This document shows, in pieces, positions 32,733 to 43,205 of a DNA stretch of 64,000 nucleotides (position 1 is its first letter; each line of letters starts with the position of its first letter). The position numbers and the translations under genes are program-made. Below the pieces are notes generated by a model. It was given only the letters and a program-made list of their open reading frames with translations. It was not told the DNA's origin and searched no databases. This stretch comes from Propioniciclava coleopterorum (GTDB taxonomy: Bacteria; Actinomycetota; Actinomycetes; Propionibacteriales; Propionibacteriaceae). The stretch lies in NCBI RefSeq assembly GCF_011393335.1, contig NZ_CP049865.1, forward strand, positions 3,490,722 through 3,554,721, read 5' to 3'.

Positions 32733-32939
32733 CTACTCCTGTCCGTAACCCATCTTGCTCATCGTGCCGCCGACGATCGGGGCCAGCGCCATGATGACCA
32801 GGCCGACGATCACCACCGGCCACGCGATGTTCATGAAGAACCCGACGGTGCCGATGACGGCGCCGATCCCGGCGATGATCACCGCGGTCCAGCCCGCCGG
32901 CGACCTGCCGTGATGGTACTTCTCACCCTGAACGGTCAT
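32733..32939 (-). CDS. HGxxPAAW-family small membrane protein
   Basis: The product is 68 residues: a short HG-SPAGW motif (YHHGRSPAGWTAV, about 8-20) followed by two membrane helices. This small family recurs in actinobacterial trp clusters between trpE and trpC; its function is unknown. The ATG overlaps the upstream Trp-associated membrane protein as ATGA. Confidence 0.8.
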   Translation of the reverse strand: MTVQGEKYHHGRSPAGWTAVIIAGIGAVIGTVGFFMNIAWPVVIVGLVIMALAPIVGGTMSKMGYGQE

Positions 32940-33517
32940 GGGCGTTCTCCTTCTCCCGGTGCGGGGCGGTCCCCCGGCTCCTCACTGCTGCGCGTGGGAT
33001 CCTCCCCCGCGTCCATAGCTTTCCAAGCCTCCAGCGGGTCTGTCACGTCCGCCGCGCGCTGCGCGGTCCCTCGCCGCCGCACGGGCGGCCGGGCGAACAG
33101 CCAGGCGGACGCCGCCGCGACCCCGACGCCGAGCACACCGTAGACGATCGGCCACGCGGTGGCGACCGGGTCGGTCATGGTGGCCAGGGCCGCCCCCTGC
33201 ACCGTCTCCTGGACGGCCTCCGAAACCGGCGTCGCCGGGCTGAACCCCAGCACCGCCATCCCGGAGCCGACCAGAGCGGCGGCGACCGCCATCACGCGGG
33301 TGCCGAGCCGGCGCAGCATCAGCGTGGCCAGCAGCGCCGCCAGCGCGACGGAGGGCAGCACCGACGCCAGGCCGCCGGTGCCGGCGGCCCCCGTCACGGT
33401 TCCGGAGCCCTGCGCGCCGGTCAGCCCGGTGAACGTCACCGTCCACCAGGGCGCCTGCGCGCCGACCAGCAGCCCGGCCAGCGCCGCGACGGCGAGCGCG
33501 AGCCGGGGATCACGCAT
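32936..33517 (-). CDS. Trp biosynthesis-associated membrane protein
   Basis: The product is 193 residues with four predicted membrane helices and a polar C-terminal tail. The features that fit the Trp-operon membrane family (Trp_oprn_chp) are the N-terminal helix, the conserved GAQAPWWTVT at about 19-28, and its position right after trpE. The start overlaps the trpE stop by 8 bases. The role is unknown. Confidence 0.82.
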   Translation of the reverse strand: MRDPRLALAVAALAGLLVGAQAPWWTVTFTGLTGAQGSGTVTGAAGTGGLASVLPSVALAALLATLMLRRLGTRVMAVAAALVGSGMAVLGFSPATPVSEAVQETVQGAALATMTDPVATAWPIVYGVLGVGVAAASAWLFARPPVRRRGTAQRAADVTDPLEAWKAMDAGEDPTRSSEEPGDRPAPGEGERP

Positions 33518-35018
33518 CGGCGATCCGGCGCACCTGGGACGCCACCGCCACCGCGCGCAGCGCGGCCGCGGCCTTGTTCCGGGACTCCAGGTCCTCCGCG
33601 GCGGGCACCGAGTCGGCGACGATGCCCCCGCCGGCCTGCACGTAGGCGCGGCCGTCCTTCAGGACCGCGGTCCGGATCGCGATCGCGACGTCGGAGTTCC
33701 CGGCGAAATCGAAGTAGCCGACCACGCCGCCGTACAGTCCGCGGCGCGAGACCTCGAGGGAGTCGATGATCTCCATGGCGCGCACCTTGGGGGCGCCCGA
33801 CAGCGTCCCGGCGGGGAAGCAGGACAGCGTCGCCTCCAGGGCGGTGCGGCCCGGGCTGAGCGTCCCGGTCACCGTGGACTCCAGGTGCATGATGTGGCTG
33901 TAGCGGCGCACCTTCATGAACTCCACGACCGTGACGGTGCCGGGCACGCACACCCGGCCCAGATCGTTGCGCCCCAGGTCGACGAGCATGAGGTGCTCGG
34001 CGCGCTCCTTGGGGTCGGAGGCCAGCTTCGCCTCGTGGGCGGCGTCCTCCTCCGCGGTCGTCCCCCGCGGCTGCGAGCCGGCGATCGGATGGGTCAGGAC
34101 GTGGCGGTCCTGCACCGTGACCAGCGCCTCGGGGCTCGACCCGACGATCGAGCAGTCCGCCAGGCGCAGCAGGTACAGGTACGGGCTGGGGTTGCCCAGC
34201 CGCAGCACCCGGTACACGTCGAGGGCGTCGGCGTCGCACGGCGCCTCGAACCGCTGGCTGACGACGATCTGGAAGGCCTCGCCCGCCTTGATGTCCTCCA
34301 CGGCCTCCAGCACCGCGGCCTCGAACTCGGCCGGGGTGCGCTGCCTCGTGGCGCCCAGGTCGTCGGGCTCGGTCAGCGGCAGCGAAACCAGGGGCTGCGC
34401 CGGCTCGGCGAGCCGTGCCACCATCGCCTCGACGCGCGCGACGGCGTCCGCGTGCGCCGCCTCGAGGCGCTCGTCGGTGTCGTCGAAGTTGACGGCGTTG
34501 GCGATCAGCCACACCTGCCCGGTGTGGTGGTCCAGGACCGCCAGGTCGGAGGCGAGCATCATGACGAGCTCGGGGATGTGCAGGTCGTCGGGGTTGGCGT
34601 CGGGCAGCTTCTCCAGCCGCCGCACGATGTCGTAGCCCAGGTAGCCGACCATCCCGGAGCTCAGCGGTGGGAGTTCCGGATCGAGCGGGGTGTGGAGGCG
34701 CTCCAGGGCCGCCGCCAGGGCGTCGAGGGGGTCGCCGTCCTGCGGCAGGTGGGCGAGCGCGCGGCCGTCCCAGTGCGCCTGCCCGTCGCGCTCGGACAGC
34801 ACCGCGGCGGAGTTCACCCCGACGATCGAGTAGCGGGAGAACACACCCGCCTCCGCGGACTCGAGCAGGAACGTGTTGACGCGGTCGCCGCACAGGTGGT
34901 GGTACAGCCCCACGGGAGTGAGGTCGTCGGCGAGCAGCCGCGTCCAGACGCTGATGACCCGGCGGCCGTCCGCCGCCGCCGCGCGGAACCCGGCCAGGTC
35001 GGGGGTGACGGCGCTCAT
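33510..35018 (-). CDS. trpE: Anthranilate synthase component I TrpE
   Basis: TrpE converts chorismate to anthranilate with ammonia from a separate TrpG. The product is 502 residues. LLESAE at about 51-56 is the Trp feedback-inhibition motif. The catalytic part has [36 protein letters not shown] and [12 protein letters not shown]. trpG and trpD are not in the window. The ATG overlaps the hisI stop (ATGA), joining the histidine and tryptophan genes in one operon. Confidence 0.96.
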   Translation of the reverse strand: MSAVTPDLAGFRAAAADGRRVISVWTRLLADDLTPVGLYHHLCGDRVNTFLLESAEAGVFSRYSIVGVNSAAVLSERDGQAHWDGRALAHLPQDGDPLDALAAALERLHTPLDPELPPLSSGMVGYLGYDIVRRLEKLPDANPDDLHIPELVMMLASDLAVLDHHTGQVWLIANAVNFDDTDERLEAAHADAVARVEAMVARLAEPAQPLVSLPLTEPDDLGATRQRTPAEFEAAVLEAVEDIKAGEAFQIVVSQRFEAPCDADALDVYRVLRLGNPSPYLYLLRLADCSIVGSSPEALVTVQDRHVLTHPIAGSQPRGTTAEEDAAHEAKLASDPKERAEHLMLVDLGRNDLGRVCVPGTVTVVEFMKVRRYSHIMHLESTVTGTLSPGRTALEATLSCFPAGTLSGAPKVRAMEIIDSLEVSRRGLYGGVVGYFDFAGNSDVAIAIRTAVLKDGRAYVQAGGGIVADSVPAAEDLESRNKAAAALRAVAVASQVRRIADA

Positions 35019-35368
35019 GCCTGCTCCCCCAGCAGGATGCGGGCGTCGAAGCAGGTCGCGTCGCCGGTGTGGCACGCGGCGCCGACCTGGTCGACGCTCA
35101 ACAGGACGGTGTCGCCGTCGCAGTCCAGGCGCACCGAGCGCACGTGCTGGGTGTGTCCGCTGGTGGCGCCCTTGACCCACAGCTCGCCGCGCGACCGGGA
35201 CCAGTAGGTCGCCTCGCGGGTCGCCAGCGTGCGCGCCAGCGCCTCGTCGTTCATCCACGCCTGCATCAGGACGGCGCCGGTGGCGGCGTCCTGGGTCACG
35301 GCGGCGACGAGGCCGTCGGCGTTGCGCTTCAGGGCGCCCGCGATCGCGGGATCGAGCACGTCGGACAT
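35015..35368 (-). CDS. hisI: Phosphoribosyl-AMP cyclohydrolase HisI
   Basis: HisI opens the adenine ring of phosphoribosyl-AMP in histidine synthesis. The product is 117 residues with [27 protein letters not shown] and the metal cysteines in [10 protein letters not shown] and [12 protein letters not shown]. It has no HisE domain. The ATG at 35368 was chosen; one at 35377 is also in frame, and neither has a strong ribosome site. It is the first gene of hisI-trpE-...-lgt. Confidence 0.93.
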   Translation of the reverse strand: MSDVLDPAIAGALKRNADGLVAAVTQDAATGAVLMQAWMNDEALARTLATREATYWSRSRGELWVKGATSGHTQHVRSVRLDCDGDTVLLSVDQVGAACHTGDATCFDARILLGEQA

Positions 35369-35437
35369 GCCCGCCATTGTTCCACGGCGTCTGGGACCGC
35401 CCCGGCGCGGCCTGCCCCGCGGACTAGGGTGGCGGCC

Positions 35438-36070
35438 ATGGGATTCGCGCAGCAGGAACGAGACGCGTTGTGTGACGCGCTGGACGCCGTCGGGCCGCAG
35501 GCCCCCACGCTGTGCGAGGGCTGGGACGCCCACGACCTGGCCGCGCACCTGTGGCTGCGCGAGAACGACCCCGCCGCGGCGACGGGCATCCTGATCCCCG
35601 CCCTGGCCGAGGTGACCAGGACGCGGACCGAGCAGCTGATGCGCCGCTGGCACTACGCCGAGCTGGTCCAGCGGATCCGCAAGGGCCCCGGGCCGGTCTC
35701 GGTGTTCTCGCTGCCCGGCGTCGACGACCTGGCCAATACCGGGGAGTTCTTCGTGCACTGCGAGGACGTCCGCCGCGCCAACGGCGAGGGGCCGCGCGCC
35801 ACCACCCGGGAGTTCGAGGACGAGATCGCCAAGGGGCTGGCCCGCACGGCGAAGGCGCTGTTCCGGGACGCGCCGGCCGGCATCGTGCTGGAGCGCACTG
35901 ACGTGCCGCAGCGGATGCGGGCGCGCAAGGGCGGCCGCACCATCACGCTGGCCGGGACGCCGTCGGAGCTGCTGCTGTTCGCGTTCGGGCGGATGTCGGT
36001 GGCCCGGGTGGACGTCATCGGCGAGGACGCCGACGTGGAGGACCTGCTCGCCGACCACCGCGGGTTCTGA
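35438..36070 (+). CDS. TIGR03085 family (DinB-like) metal-binding protein
   Basis: The product is 210 residues of an actinobacterial DinB-superfamily group. It has an N-terminal helix with the metal-site pattern [18 protein letters not shown] (about 26-43), then [14 protein letters not shown] at about 103-116 with the second histidine, and a C-terminal [10 protein letters not shown]. Related proteins are thiol-dependent isomerases or transferases; no specific reaction can be assigned. It is divergent from hisI, with 69 bases between starts. Confidence 0.8.
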   Translation: MGFAQQERDALCDALDAVGPQAPTLCEGWDAHDLAAHLWLRENDPAAATGILIPALAEVTRTRTEQLMRRWHYAELVQRIRKGPGPVSVFSLPGVDDLANTGEFFVHCEDVRRANGEGPRATTREFEDEIAKGLARTAKALFRDAPAGIVLERTDVPQRMRARKGGRTITLAGTPSELLLFAFGRMSVARVDVIGEDADVEDLLADHRGF

Positions 36071-36117
36071 CGGGGGCCGCTGGACGGCCGGCCCGGCCGG
36101 TTGCCTAAGATGAGCCG

Positions 36118-37452
36118 GTGCCCAACCCTCTGATCGACTCGTTGCTGAAGGCCGTCGCCGCGTCCCCCCACGACGTGCCGCTGCGGCTGCACCTGGCCGA
36201 CCTGCTGCTGGCCGAGGGCCGCTCGGGCGAGGCCATCGCCCAGGCGGCCTACGCCCTGCAGACCGACCCCACCAGCGCGGAGGCCCAGGCCCTGATGGCG
36301 CGGGCGCTGGGCGGCTCGCCGTCGGCGCAGGCCGCCCCCGACGCGCCCACCGACACCCCCGCCGAGCCGGCACCCCGCCGGGCGTTCCCCGCCCCGGACG
36401 CCGCGGCCACGGACGACCCCGCCTCCGCCCCGACGCCCGCGGTCGAACCGCAGGACGCCGACGACTGGGATCGCGCCGCCGCCGACCTGCTGGACGCCGC
36501 GGCGTCCGGACGCGGCACCGGGGGCATCGCCGAGCCGCTGCGCGACGGCGAGGAGCCGGCCCCCGCCGACGAGGTGTGGGACGTCGAGGAGCCGAAGGTC
36601 ACCCTCGCCGACGTCGGCGGCCTGCAGGACGTCAAGGACCGGCTCGAGGTCTCGTTCCTCGCTCCCCTGCGCAACCCGGAGCTGCGCAGCATGTACGGCA
36701 AGAGCCTGCGCGGCGGCCTGCTGCTGTACGGCCCGCCCGGCTGCGGCAAGACCTTCATCGCCCGCGCCGTCGCCGGCGAGATGGGCGCCCGGTTCATCAA
36801 CGTCACCCTCACCGACGTGCTCGACATGTACGTGGGCAACTCCGAGGCCAACCTGCACGGCATCTTCGAGATCGCGCGCGGCCGGACGCCGTGCGTGATC
36901 TTCCTCGACGAGATCGACGCCATCGGCCAGAAGCGCAGCCAGACCCGGCACTCCGCCACCCGCGGCGTGGTCAACCAGCTCCTCCAGGAACTCGACGGCA
37001 TCGGCAGCGACAACGAGGGCGTCTACGTGCTGGCCGCCACCAACACGCCGTGGGACATCGACCCGGCGCTGCGGCGTCCCGGGCGCCTCGACCGCACCGT
37101 GCTGGTGCTGCCGCCCGACGAGGCGGCGCGGCTCGCCATCCTGGGCCACGGCTTCGCCGACCGCCCCACCCAGGGGCTCGACCTGGCCAGGGTGGCCAAG
37201 CAGACCGACGGCTACACCGGCGCCGACCTGGCGCACCTGTGCGAGAGCGCCGCGGAGGCCGCCATGATGGCCAGCATCCGCACCGGTTCCCCGCAGCCGA
37301 TCACGCAGCGCGACGTGCAGGCCGCCCTCAAGGACGTCCGCCCGTCCGCGGGGCCGTGGTTCGAGACCGCGCGCAACGTGGTCGAGTACGCGGACCGCAG
37401 CGGGGAGTACGACGCCCTGCGGGACTACATGCAGCGCAGGCGCCTGCTGTGA
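36118..37452 (+). CDS. AAA+ ATPase with N-terminal TPR-like helices
   Basis: The product is 444 residues. A TPR-like helical pair (about 15-62) is followed by a Pro/Ala-rich linker (about 66-150). The single AAA+ module is of the FtsH/p97 type: Walker A GPPGCGKT at 205-212, pore loop MYVGNSE at 237-243, Walker B IFLDEID at 261-267, sensor 1 AATNTP and arginine finger RRPGRLDR at 319-326. It has no protease domain and no membrane helix. The YVG pore loop suggests a protein unfoldase. It couples to the next gene by GTGA. Confidence 0.85.
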   Translation: MPNPLIDSLLKAVAASPHDVPLRLHLADLLLAEGRSGEAIAQAAYALQTDPTSAEAQALMARALGGSPSAQAAPDAPTDTPAEPAPRRAFPAPDAAATDDPASAPTPAVEPQDADDWDRAAADLLDAAASGRGTGGIAEPLRDGEEPAPADEVWDVEEPKVTLADVGGLQDVKDRLEVSFLAPLRNPELRSMYGKSLRGGLLLYGPPGCGKTFIARAVAGEMGARFINVTLTDVLDMYVGNSEANLHGIFEIARGRTPCVIFLDEIDAIGQKRSQTRHSATRGVVNQLLQELDGIGSDNEGVYVLAATNTPWDIDPALRRPGRLDRTVLVLPPDEAARLAILGHGFADRPTQGLDLARVAKQTDGYTGADLAHLCESAAEAAMMASIRTGSPQPITQRDVQAALKDVRPSAGPWFETARNVVEYADRSGEYDALRDYMQRRRLL

Positions 37453-38576
37453 CGCCCGAGGAACTCCAGACGGAGCTGCGGCGCGCCTCCGAGCTGATCG
37501 ACCTGGGCCGCCCCGACCAGGCGCTCGAACTGCTGGGGCGTCTGCTCGCGGCCGAGCCCGGCGCCGCGGCCCCGATCCAGATGCTGATGGCGGTCGCACA
37601 CCTCAACGCGCATCGCCCGGGCGAGGCGGCCCGGCACGGGGAGGCGTCCGTGCAGGCCGATCCGGAGTTCGCCGCCGGCTACAACATCCTCGGCAACGCC
37701 TACCAGTTCACCGGCCGGCACCTCGACGCGGTGCGCACCCTGCAGCGCGGGCTCCAGTTGGACCCCACCATGGTCAGCGCCTACACGGTGGGGGCGCAGG
37801 CGCTGTCGGACCTCAAGCATCCCCAGGACGCCGAGCAGTGGGCGCGGACGGCGATCCAGCTCGACCCCGAGGACGCCGACGGCCAGTTCGCCCTGGGCTA
37901 CGTGCTGCACGACGAGCGGACCGCCGAGGCCGCGGACGCCTACCGCGCGGCGCTCGAGCTCGACCCCCACCACATGCAGGCCCTGCAGAACCTGGCGACG
38001 CTCAGCGTGCGGGGCGGCGACCGCCGCGCCGGCACCCAGATGATGGCCGACGTGCTGGCCGGCACCCGCGGGTCGCAGTTCACCCTGGCGATCCTGGATG
38101 TCCTGGTGACCCAGTTCACGCTGCGGGCGCACCGCGTCACCTTCTTCACCGTGTTCCTGACGAACATGGCCGTGGCGGCCGTCGCCGCCAACACCGCCCC
38201 CAACCCCTGGCCCGCCACGCTGCTGGGCGTGCTGATGCTCGGCGCGGGCGCGGGTCTGTGCTGGGGGGTGAACCGGTCCGACCTCGCCGCGCTGCGGGAG
38301 TACCTGCCCCGGCAGGGCTCCGGATTCTTCCGCGCCTACCCGCGCCGCAACCCGGTGGCGGCCGTGTGGCTCGGCCTGGTGCTGCTGGCGTGGCTGCTGC
38401 TGGTTCTCGGCATGATCGCGGCCGTGGTCGGCGCCTTCGCCGGGACGCCCAACGCGCCGTTCTTCCTGGTGGCGCCCGGCGGGCTGACGCTGCTGCTCAT
38501 GGTCGTGGGCGCCATCCTGAGCTGGGTGCAGGCCGCCCTGAGCAACCGTCGCCTCAAGCGCACCCGGCTCCTGTAG
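37449..38576 (+). CDS. TPR-repeat membrane protein, partner of the AAA+ ATPase
   Basis: The product is 375 residues. About six TPR units occupy residues 5-205 (for example YNILGNAYQFTGRHLDAVRTL). A helical stretch and then four predicted membrane helices follow at about 228-250, 252-270, 300-325 and 335-360. The GTG start at 37449 overlaps the AAA+ stop as GTGA, so equal co-synthesis is likely. An anchor or substrate-recruitment role for the ATPase is inferred; the family is not named. Confidence 0.75.
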   Translation: MTPEELQTELRRASELIDLGRPDQALELLGRLLAAEPGAAAPIQMLMAVAHLNAHRPGEAARHGEASVQADPEFAAGYNILGNAYQFTGRHLDAVRTLQRGLQLDPTMVSAYTVGAQALSDLKHPQDAEQWARTAIQLDPEDADGQFALGYVLHDERTAEAADAYRAALELDPHHMQALQNLATLSVRGGDRRAGTQMMADVLAGTRGSQFTLAILDVLVTQFTLRAHRVTFFTVFLTNMAVAAVAANTAPNPWPATLLGVLMLGAGAGLCWGVNRSDLAALREYLPRQGSGFFRAYPRRNPVAAVWLGLVLLAWLLLVLGMIAAVVGAFAGTPNAPFFLVAPGGLTLLLMVVGAILSWVQAALSNRRLKRTRLL

Positions 38577-38601
38577 CGGCGCACGCCGCGGGAGCAAAAT
38601 G

Positions 38602-38641
38602 ACGACGGCGCCGCCCTCCCGCGGGAGGTCGGCGCCGTCGT
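38602..38641 (-). terminator. Hairpin terminator between convergent genes
   Basis: The arms ACGACGGCGCC (38602-38612) and GGCGCCGTCGT (38631-38641) are perfect complements. The loop carries a second palindrome (cctcccgcgggagg). Read on the minus strand the stem is followed by ATTTTGC, a short T-run, so it best serves the PfkB kinase. It may also stop readthrough from the TPR gene. Confidence 0.75.
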
Positions 38642-38657
38642 GGCACAGCGTCAGGCG

Positions 38658-39731
38658 TCAGCGCTGGACGCGCGCGTTGCCCTTCCACATGTCCCAGACC
38701 TGCTTCTCGTCGGCCGGCAGCGCGTAGTCCAGCAGCGAGGTCGCGGCCATCGCGCCGGTGGCCCAGCCGAACTGGGCGCACTGCTCGACGCTCCAGCCCT
38801 GCAGGACGCCGTACAGCACGCCGCCCACCGAGCCGTCGCCGCCGCCGATGCGGTCCATGACGTCGATCGGGCGCAGCGGGGCGAGGTAGAACTCGCCGTC
38901 GTTCCACAGCAGGATGCCCCACTGGTGGCGGTTGGCGCTCTCGACCTCGCGCAGCGACGTGCCGATCCAGTGGGCGCCGGGGTAGGCCTCCTTGATGCGG
39001 CCGATCATGGCCTTGAAGTCCTCGATGCTCTCGTCGATCGAGTGGCCGCCGGCCTCGGGGCCCTCGATGCCGAGGCAGAGCTGGAAGTCTTCCTCATTGC
39101 CGTAGAGGATGTCGCAGTTCTCGGCGATCTCGTGGAACGCCTTGGACAGCTCCTCCTCGCGGCCCTTCCAGAAGCTGGCGCGGTAGTTCAGGTCCATCGA
39201 CACGGCGGTGCCGTGCGCCTTGGCGGCCTTGGCCAGCTCGACGCAGAACGCCGAGGTCGAGGGGCTCAGCGCGGCGATCAGACCCGACAGGTGGAGCACC
39301 TTGACGCCCTCGTCGCCGAACAGGCGCTCGAGGTCGAACTGGTCGACGCTCAGGTCGCGGCCGACCTCGCCGGCGCGGTCGTTCCACACGCGCGGCGCGC
39401 GGCCGCCGAAGCCGGAGTCGGCGATGTTGAACTGGTGGCGGTACCCCCACGCGTCGCCCTGGGGGAACTCCTTGCCCTCGTACGCCATGCCGCGCTTGCG
39501 CAGGTCGGCCTTGATGAGCGCCGAGATCGGGGAGCCCTCCACGAACGCGGTCAGCACCTTGGCGGGCTCGCCCAGGTAGGACACGACGCTGGCGACGTTG
39601 GTCTCCGCGCTCGTGGCCTGCAGGAAGTAGCGGTCACCCAGGTGGACCGGGGCGCGGTCCTCGGGGGTGATGCGCACGCCCATGGAGGTGGGGACGACGA
39701 GCGACCACTTGGCGTCTTCACGGAGTTCCAT
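38658..39731 (-). CDS. PfkB-family sugar kinase, KDG-kinase-like
   Basis: The product is 357 residues. The ribokinase-fold motifs include MDLNYRASFW, typical of 2-keto-3-deoxygluconate kinases, and NEEDFQLCLG. The anion-hole motif reads DRIGGGDGSVGG instead of the usual GAGDAFVGG; the catalytic aspartate is kept. Likely action is ATP-dependent phosphorylation of a sugar acid, but the substrate is not proven. AAAGG precedes the ATG at 39731. A TAAGCT -10 lies at 39770-39775. Confidence 0.8.
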   Translation of the reverse strand: MELREDAKWSLVVPTSMGVRITPEDRAPVHLGDRYFLQATSAETNVASVVSYLGEPAKVLTAFVEGSPISALIKADLRKRGMAYEGKEFPQGDAWGYRHQFNIADSGFGGRAPRVWNDRAGEVGRDLSVDQFDLERLFGDEGVKVLHLSGLIAALSPSTSAFCVELAKAAKAHGTAVSMDLNYRASFWKGREEELSKAFHEIAENCDILYGNEEDFQLCLGIEGPEAGGHSIDESIEDFKAMIGRIKEAYPGAHWIGTSLREVESANRHQWGILLWNDGEFYLAPLRPIDVMDRIGGGDGSVGGVLYGVLQGWSVEQCAQFGWATGAMAATSLLDYALPADEKQVWDMWKGNARVQR

Positions 39732-39769
39732 CAAAAGCCTTTCGACGGCGGAGGCACAGGGATCGCACC

Positions 39770-39775
39770 AGCTTA
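39770..39775 (-). promoter_or_regulatory. -10 element of the PfkB kinase gene
   Basis: TAAGCT on the minus strand lies 38 bases before the kinase ATG and just after the hairpins that follow the VanZ gene. This suggests a separate promoter. No clear -35 was found. Confidence 0.35.
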
Positions 39776-39790
39776 GGGTGCGGGCCGCTC

Positions 39791-39818
39791 CCCCGTCGCG
39801 GGGTTGCCAGCGGTGGCA
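39791..39818 (-). terminator. Tandem small hairpins after the gat-VanZ operon
   Basis: CCCCG-tcg-CGGGG (39791-39803) and TGCCA-gcgg-TGGCA (39805-39818) lie directly beyond the VanZ stop. Each has a five-base stem. Together they could terminate the gatCAB-VanZ transcript. Confidence 0.4.
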
Positions 39819-39821
39819 TCG

Positions 39822-40196
39822 TCAGTTGCCGGGGTTGCCGTCCTCCTCGGCCAGCCCCTTGCGCCAGGTCCACCAGCCCACGGCGATGCCGAGCGCGTCG
39901 GCCGCGGCGTCCCACACGTCGCCGGAGCGCTCGGGCAGGAACAGCGCCTGGACGACCTCGCTCGCCACCAGCTGCAGACCCATCAGGGCCAGCACGATCC
40001 GCACGTCGAGGACCCGCAGCAGCGCCCACGTGGCCAGGGCGAACATGACCGCGTGCCCCGCCTTGTCGGCGAACGGGATCCCCGACGTGCCCAGGTCGGG
40101 CAGGGTCGGGGCGTACAGCCCCCAGAACTGGACGCCGAGGGTGAGGGCAACCAGCACCCAGTCGGCGAGGCGTCGCTGGTCCGGCACGCGCGTCAC
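39822..40196 (-). CDS. VanZ-like small membrane protein
   Basis: The product is 124 residues with three to four membrane helices. The VanZ-like motifs are [17 protein letters not shown] (about 47-63), [23 protein letters not shown] and DALGIAVGW. The role is unknown. The GTG start at 40196 overlaps the gatB stop as GTGA, so it is translated with the amidotransferase genes. Confidence 0.85.
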   Translation of the reverse strand: MTRVPDQRRLADWVLVALTLGVQFWGLYAPTLPDLGTSGIPFADKAGHAVMFALATWALLRVLDVRIVLALMGLQLVASEVVQALFLPERSGDVWDAAADALGIAVGWWTWRKGLAEEDGNPGN

Positions 40197-41680
40197 CCCA
40201 GGCGCTCGAGGACGAGTTCGCGGACGCGGGCGGCGTCGGCCTGCCCCCGCATCTGCTTCATCACGGCGCCGATGAGCGCGCCGGCGGCCTGCACCTTGCC
40301 CGCACGGATCTTGTCGGCGACGTCGGGCATCGCGGCGATCGCGGCGTCCACCGCGGCGCCGAGCGCGCCGTCGTCGGAGACCACCGCCAGCCCGCGGGCC
40401 GCCACGACGGCGTCGGGGTCGCCCTCGCCGGCCAGCACGCCGTCGAAGGCGTCCCGGGCCAGCTTGTCGGTCAGCGTGCCGGCCTCGACCAGCGCCTGGA
40501 CGCGGGCGACCTGCGCCGGCGTGATCGCCAGCCCGGCCAGCTCGACGCCCGCCTCGTTGGCGCGGCGGGCCAGCTCGCCCAGCCACCACTTGCGGGCCGT
40601 GGCCGGGGACGCCCCGGCGGTGACGGTCGCGTCGATCAGGTCGAGGGAGCCGGCGTTGCCCACGACGTCGCGCATCTCCAGGTCGGTGAACCCCCACGCG
40701 TCCTGCAGCCGCGCCCGGCGACGGGCCGGCGGCTCGGGCAGGGTGGCGCGCAGTTCCTCGACCCACGCCGCGCTCGGGGCGACCGGCACCAGGTCGGGCT
40801 CGGGGAAGTAGCGGTAGTCCTCGGCCTGCTCCTTGGAGCGGCCCGGCGACGTCCAGCCCTCCTCGTGCCAGTGCCGGGTCTCCTGCGTGACCGTCCCGCC
40901 CGCCGCGAGCAGCGCGCCCTGGCGGCGCATCTCGTAGCGCAGCGCGTCCTCGACCGAGCGCAGCGAGTTCACGTTCTTGGTCTCGGTGCGCTTGCCCAGC
41001 TCGGTCGCGCCCTTGGGGGCCAGGGAGATGTTGACGTCGCAGCGCAGGTTGCCGGCCTCCATCCGGGCGTCGGAGACGCCCAGGGCCACCATCAGCTCGC
41101 GCAGATGCGCCAGGTAGGCGCGGCCGACCTCGGGGGTCTTGGCGCCCAGCCCGCCGATCGGCCGGGTGACGATCTCCATCAGCGGCGTCCCGGCGCGGTT
41201 GAAGTCGACCAGGCTCGCCTCGGCGTCCTGGATCCGGCCGGACGCGCCCACGTGGGTGAGCTTGCCGGCGTCCTCCTCCATGTGGACGCGCTCGATCTCG
41301 ATGCCGTAGGTCCGGCCATCGACCTCGAGGTCGACGTGGCCGTCGAAGCAGATCGGCTCGTCGTACTGCGAGGTCTGGAAGTCCTTGGTCATGTCGGGGT
41401 AGAAGTAGTTCTTCCGCGCGAACCGGGACCAGGGCGCGATCGAGCACCCCAGCGCCAGCCCGATGCGGATCGCCGACTCCACCGCTTGGCCGTTGACCAC
41501 GGGCAGCGACCCCGGCAGGCCCAGGCACACGGGGCAGGTCTTGGTGTTGGGCTCGCCGCCGGGGGTGTTGTCGCAGGCGCAGAACATCTTCGTGGCGGTG
41601 TTCAGCTCGACGTGCACCTCCAGGCCGAGGGTGGGATCGAAGGAGGCCAGCACCTCGTCGAAGTCCATGAGCTCGTCCAT
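40193..41680 (-). CDS. gatB: Asp/Glu-tRNA amidotransferase subunit GatB
   Basis: GatB activates Glu-tRNA(Gln) or Asp-tRNA(Asn) for amidation. The product is 495 residues. Family motifs are [11 protein letters not shown], the zinc-type cysteines of FCACDN and [28 protein letters not shown] and [14 protein letters not shown]. The C-terminal YqeY-like tail ends [14 protein letters not shown]. The ATG follows the gatA stop at 41682 by one base, so gatCAB is one operon. Confidence 0.97.
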   Translation of the reverse strand: MDELMDFDEVLASFDPTLGLEVHVELNTATKMFCACDNTPGGEPNTKTCPVCLGLPGSLPVVNGQAVESAIRIGLALGCSIAPWSRFARKNYFYPDMTKDFQTSQYDEPICFDGHVDLEVDGRTYGIEIERVHMEEDAGKLTHVGASGRIQDAEASLVDFNRAGTPLMEIVTRPIGGLGAKTPEVGRAYLAHLRELMVALGVSDARMEAGNLRCDVNISLAPKGATELGKRTETKNVNSLRSVEDALRYEMRRQGALLAAGGTVTQETRHWHEEGWTSPGRSKEQAEDYRYFPEPDLVPVAPSAAWVEELRATLPEPPARRRARLQDAWGFTDLEMRDVVGNAGSLDLIDATVTAGASPATARKWWLGELARRANEAGVELAGLAITPAQVARVQALVEAGTLTDKLARDAFDGVLAGEGDPDAVVAARGLAVVSDDGALGAAVDAAIAAMPDVADKIRAGKVQAAGALIGAVMKQMRGQADAARVRELVLERLG

Positions 41681-41681
41681 G

Positions 41682-43205
41682 TCAGGCCTCCTGCCCGGCT
41701 TCGCCGACCCAGCGGTCGGCGATCTGATCGGTGAGGACGCCGCCGTCGCGGCGGGCCAGCGCCCGCTCGAGCGCGGCGCCGACCCGGTAGACGCGGTCGT
41801 CGGCCAGCGGCGGGGCCATCACCTGCAGGCCCACCGGGAGGCCGTCCTCGGGCGCCAGCCCGACGGGGAACGACCCGGCCGCGTTGCCGGCCATGTTGGA
41901 CGGGATGGTGCACAGGTCCGACTTGTACATCGCCAGCGGGTCGTCCATCCGCTCCCCCAGCTTGAACGCCGTGGTCGGGGTGGAGGGCGACACGAGCACG
42001 TCCACCTGGGCGAACGCGGCGTCGAAGTCGTCGGTGATCAGGCGGCGGACCTTCTGGGCCGAGCCGTAGTAGGCGTCGTAGTAGCCCGAGCTCAGCGCGT
42101 AGGTGCCGATGATGACGCGCCGCTTCACCTCCTCGCCGAAGCCGGCGTCGCGGGTGAGCGCCATCACCTCCTCGGTGCTGCGCGAGCCGTCGTCGCCGAC
42201 GCGCAGGCCGTAGCGCATGCCGTCGTAGCGGGCCAGGTTGGAGCTGACCTCGCTGGGCATGATCAGGTAGTAGGCGCCCAACGCGTAGTCGAAGTGCGGG
42301 CAGGACACCTCGACGATCTCGGCGCCCGCATCCCTGAGCAGGTCCAGCGCCTCGGTGAAGCGCTGCTCGACGCCCGGGGCGTAGCCCTCACCGCCGAGTT
42401 CCTTCACCACGCCGATCCGCAGGCCGCTCACGTCGCCGGAGCGGGCGGCCTCGACCACGGGCGGGACGGGTGCGTCGATGGACGTCGAGTCCATCGGGTC
42501 GTACCCGGCCATCGCCTCGTGCAGCAGGGCGGCGTCCAGGACGGTGCGGGCGCACGGCCCGGGCTGGTCCAGGCTGGACGCCATGGCGATGACGCCGTAG
42601 CGCGACGTGCCGCCGTAGGTGGGCTTGACGCCGACGGTGCCGGTGACCGAGGCGGGCTGCCGGATCGAGCCGCCGGTGTCGGTCCCGATGGCCAGCGGCG
42701 CCTCGAAGGCGGCCAGCGAGGCCGACGAACCGCCGCCCGAGCCGCCGGGGATCCGCTCCAGATCCCACGGGTTGTGCGTGGGGCCGTAGGCGGAGTTCTC
42801 GGTGGAGGAGCCCATCGCGAACTCGTCCATGTTGGTCTTGCCCAGGATGACGATGCCCGCGTCCAGCAGGCGCCGCGTCACGGTCGCCGAGTACGGCGGA
42901 CGCCAGCCCTCCAGGATCCGGGAGCCGGCCGTGGTGGGGACGCCCTCCTGGGTGAACAGGTCCTTCATGGCGAGCGGGACGCCGGCCAGCGGGCCGAGGA
43001 CCTCCCCGGCGTCCAGGCGGGCGTCGACGGCGGCGGCCTGGGCGAGCGCACCCTCGGCGTCCACGTGCAGGAACGCGTGCACGCGGCCGTCGTGGCGCTC
43101 GATCTGGCCCAGGAACGCCCGCGTGACCTCGACCGAGGTGAGCTCGCGCGCGGCGATCCGCGCGCCGAGGTCGGCGGCGGTGGCGGTGAGGATCGCGTGG
43201 CTCAT
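41682..43205 (-). CDS. gatA: Asp/Glu-tRNA amidotransferase subunit GatA
   Basis: GatA is the amidase-signature glutaminase of the complex. The product is 507 residues. The Ser-cisSer-Lys triad is visible: lysine in VPLAMKDLF, serine loop [15 protein letters not shown] and [11 protein letters not shown]. The ATG at 43205 overlaps the corrected gatC stop as ATGA. gatB follows after one base. Confidence 0.97.
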   Translation of the reverse strand: MSHAILTATAADLGARIAARELTSVEVTRAFLGQIERHDGRVHAFLHVDAEGALAQAAAVDARLDAGEVLGPLAGVPLAMKDLFTQEGVPTTAGSRILEGWRPPYSATVTRRLLDAGIVILGKTNMDEFAMGSSTENSAYGPTHNPWDLERIPGGSGGGSSASLAAFEAPLAIGTDTGGSIRQPASVTGTVGVKPTYGGTSRYGVIAMASSLDQPGPCARTVLDAALLHEAMAGYDPMDSTSIDAPVPPVVEAARSGDVSGLRIGVVKELGGEGYAPGVEQRFTEALDLLRDAGAEIVEVSCPHFDYALGAYYLIMPSEVSSNLARYDGMRYGLRVGDDGSRSTEEVMALTRDAGFGEEVKRRVIIGTYALSSGYYDAYYGSAQKVRRLITDDFDAAFAQVDVLVSPSTPTTAFKLGERMDDPLAMYKSDLCTIPSNMAGNAAGSFPVGLAPEDGLPVGLQVMAPPLADDRVYRVGAALERALARRDGGVLTDQIADRWVGEAGQEA

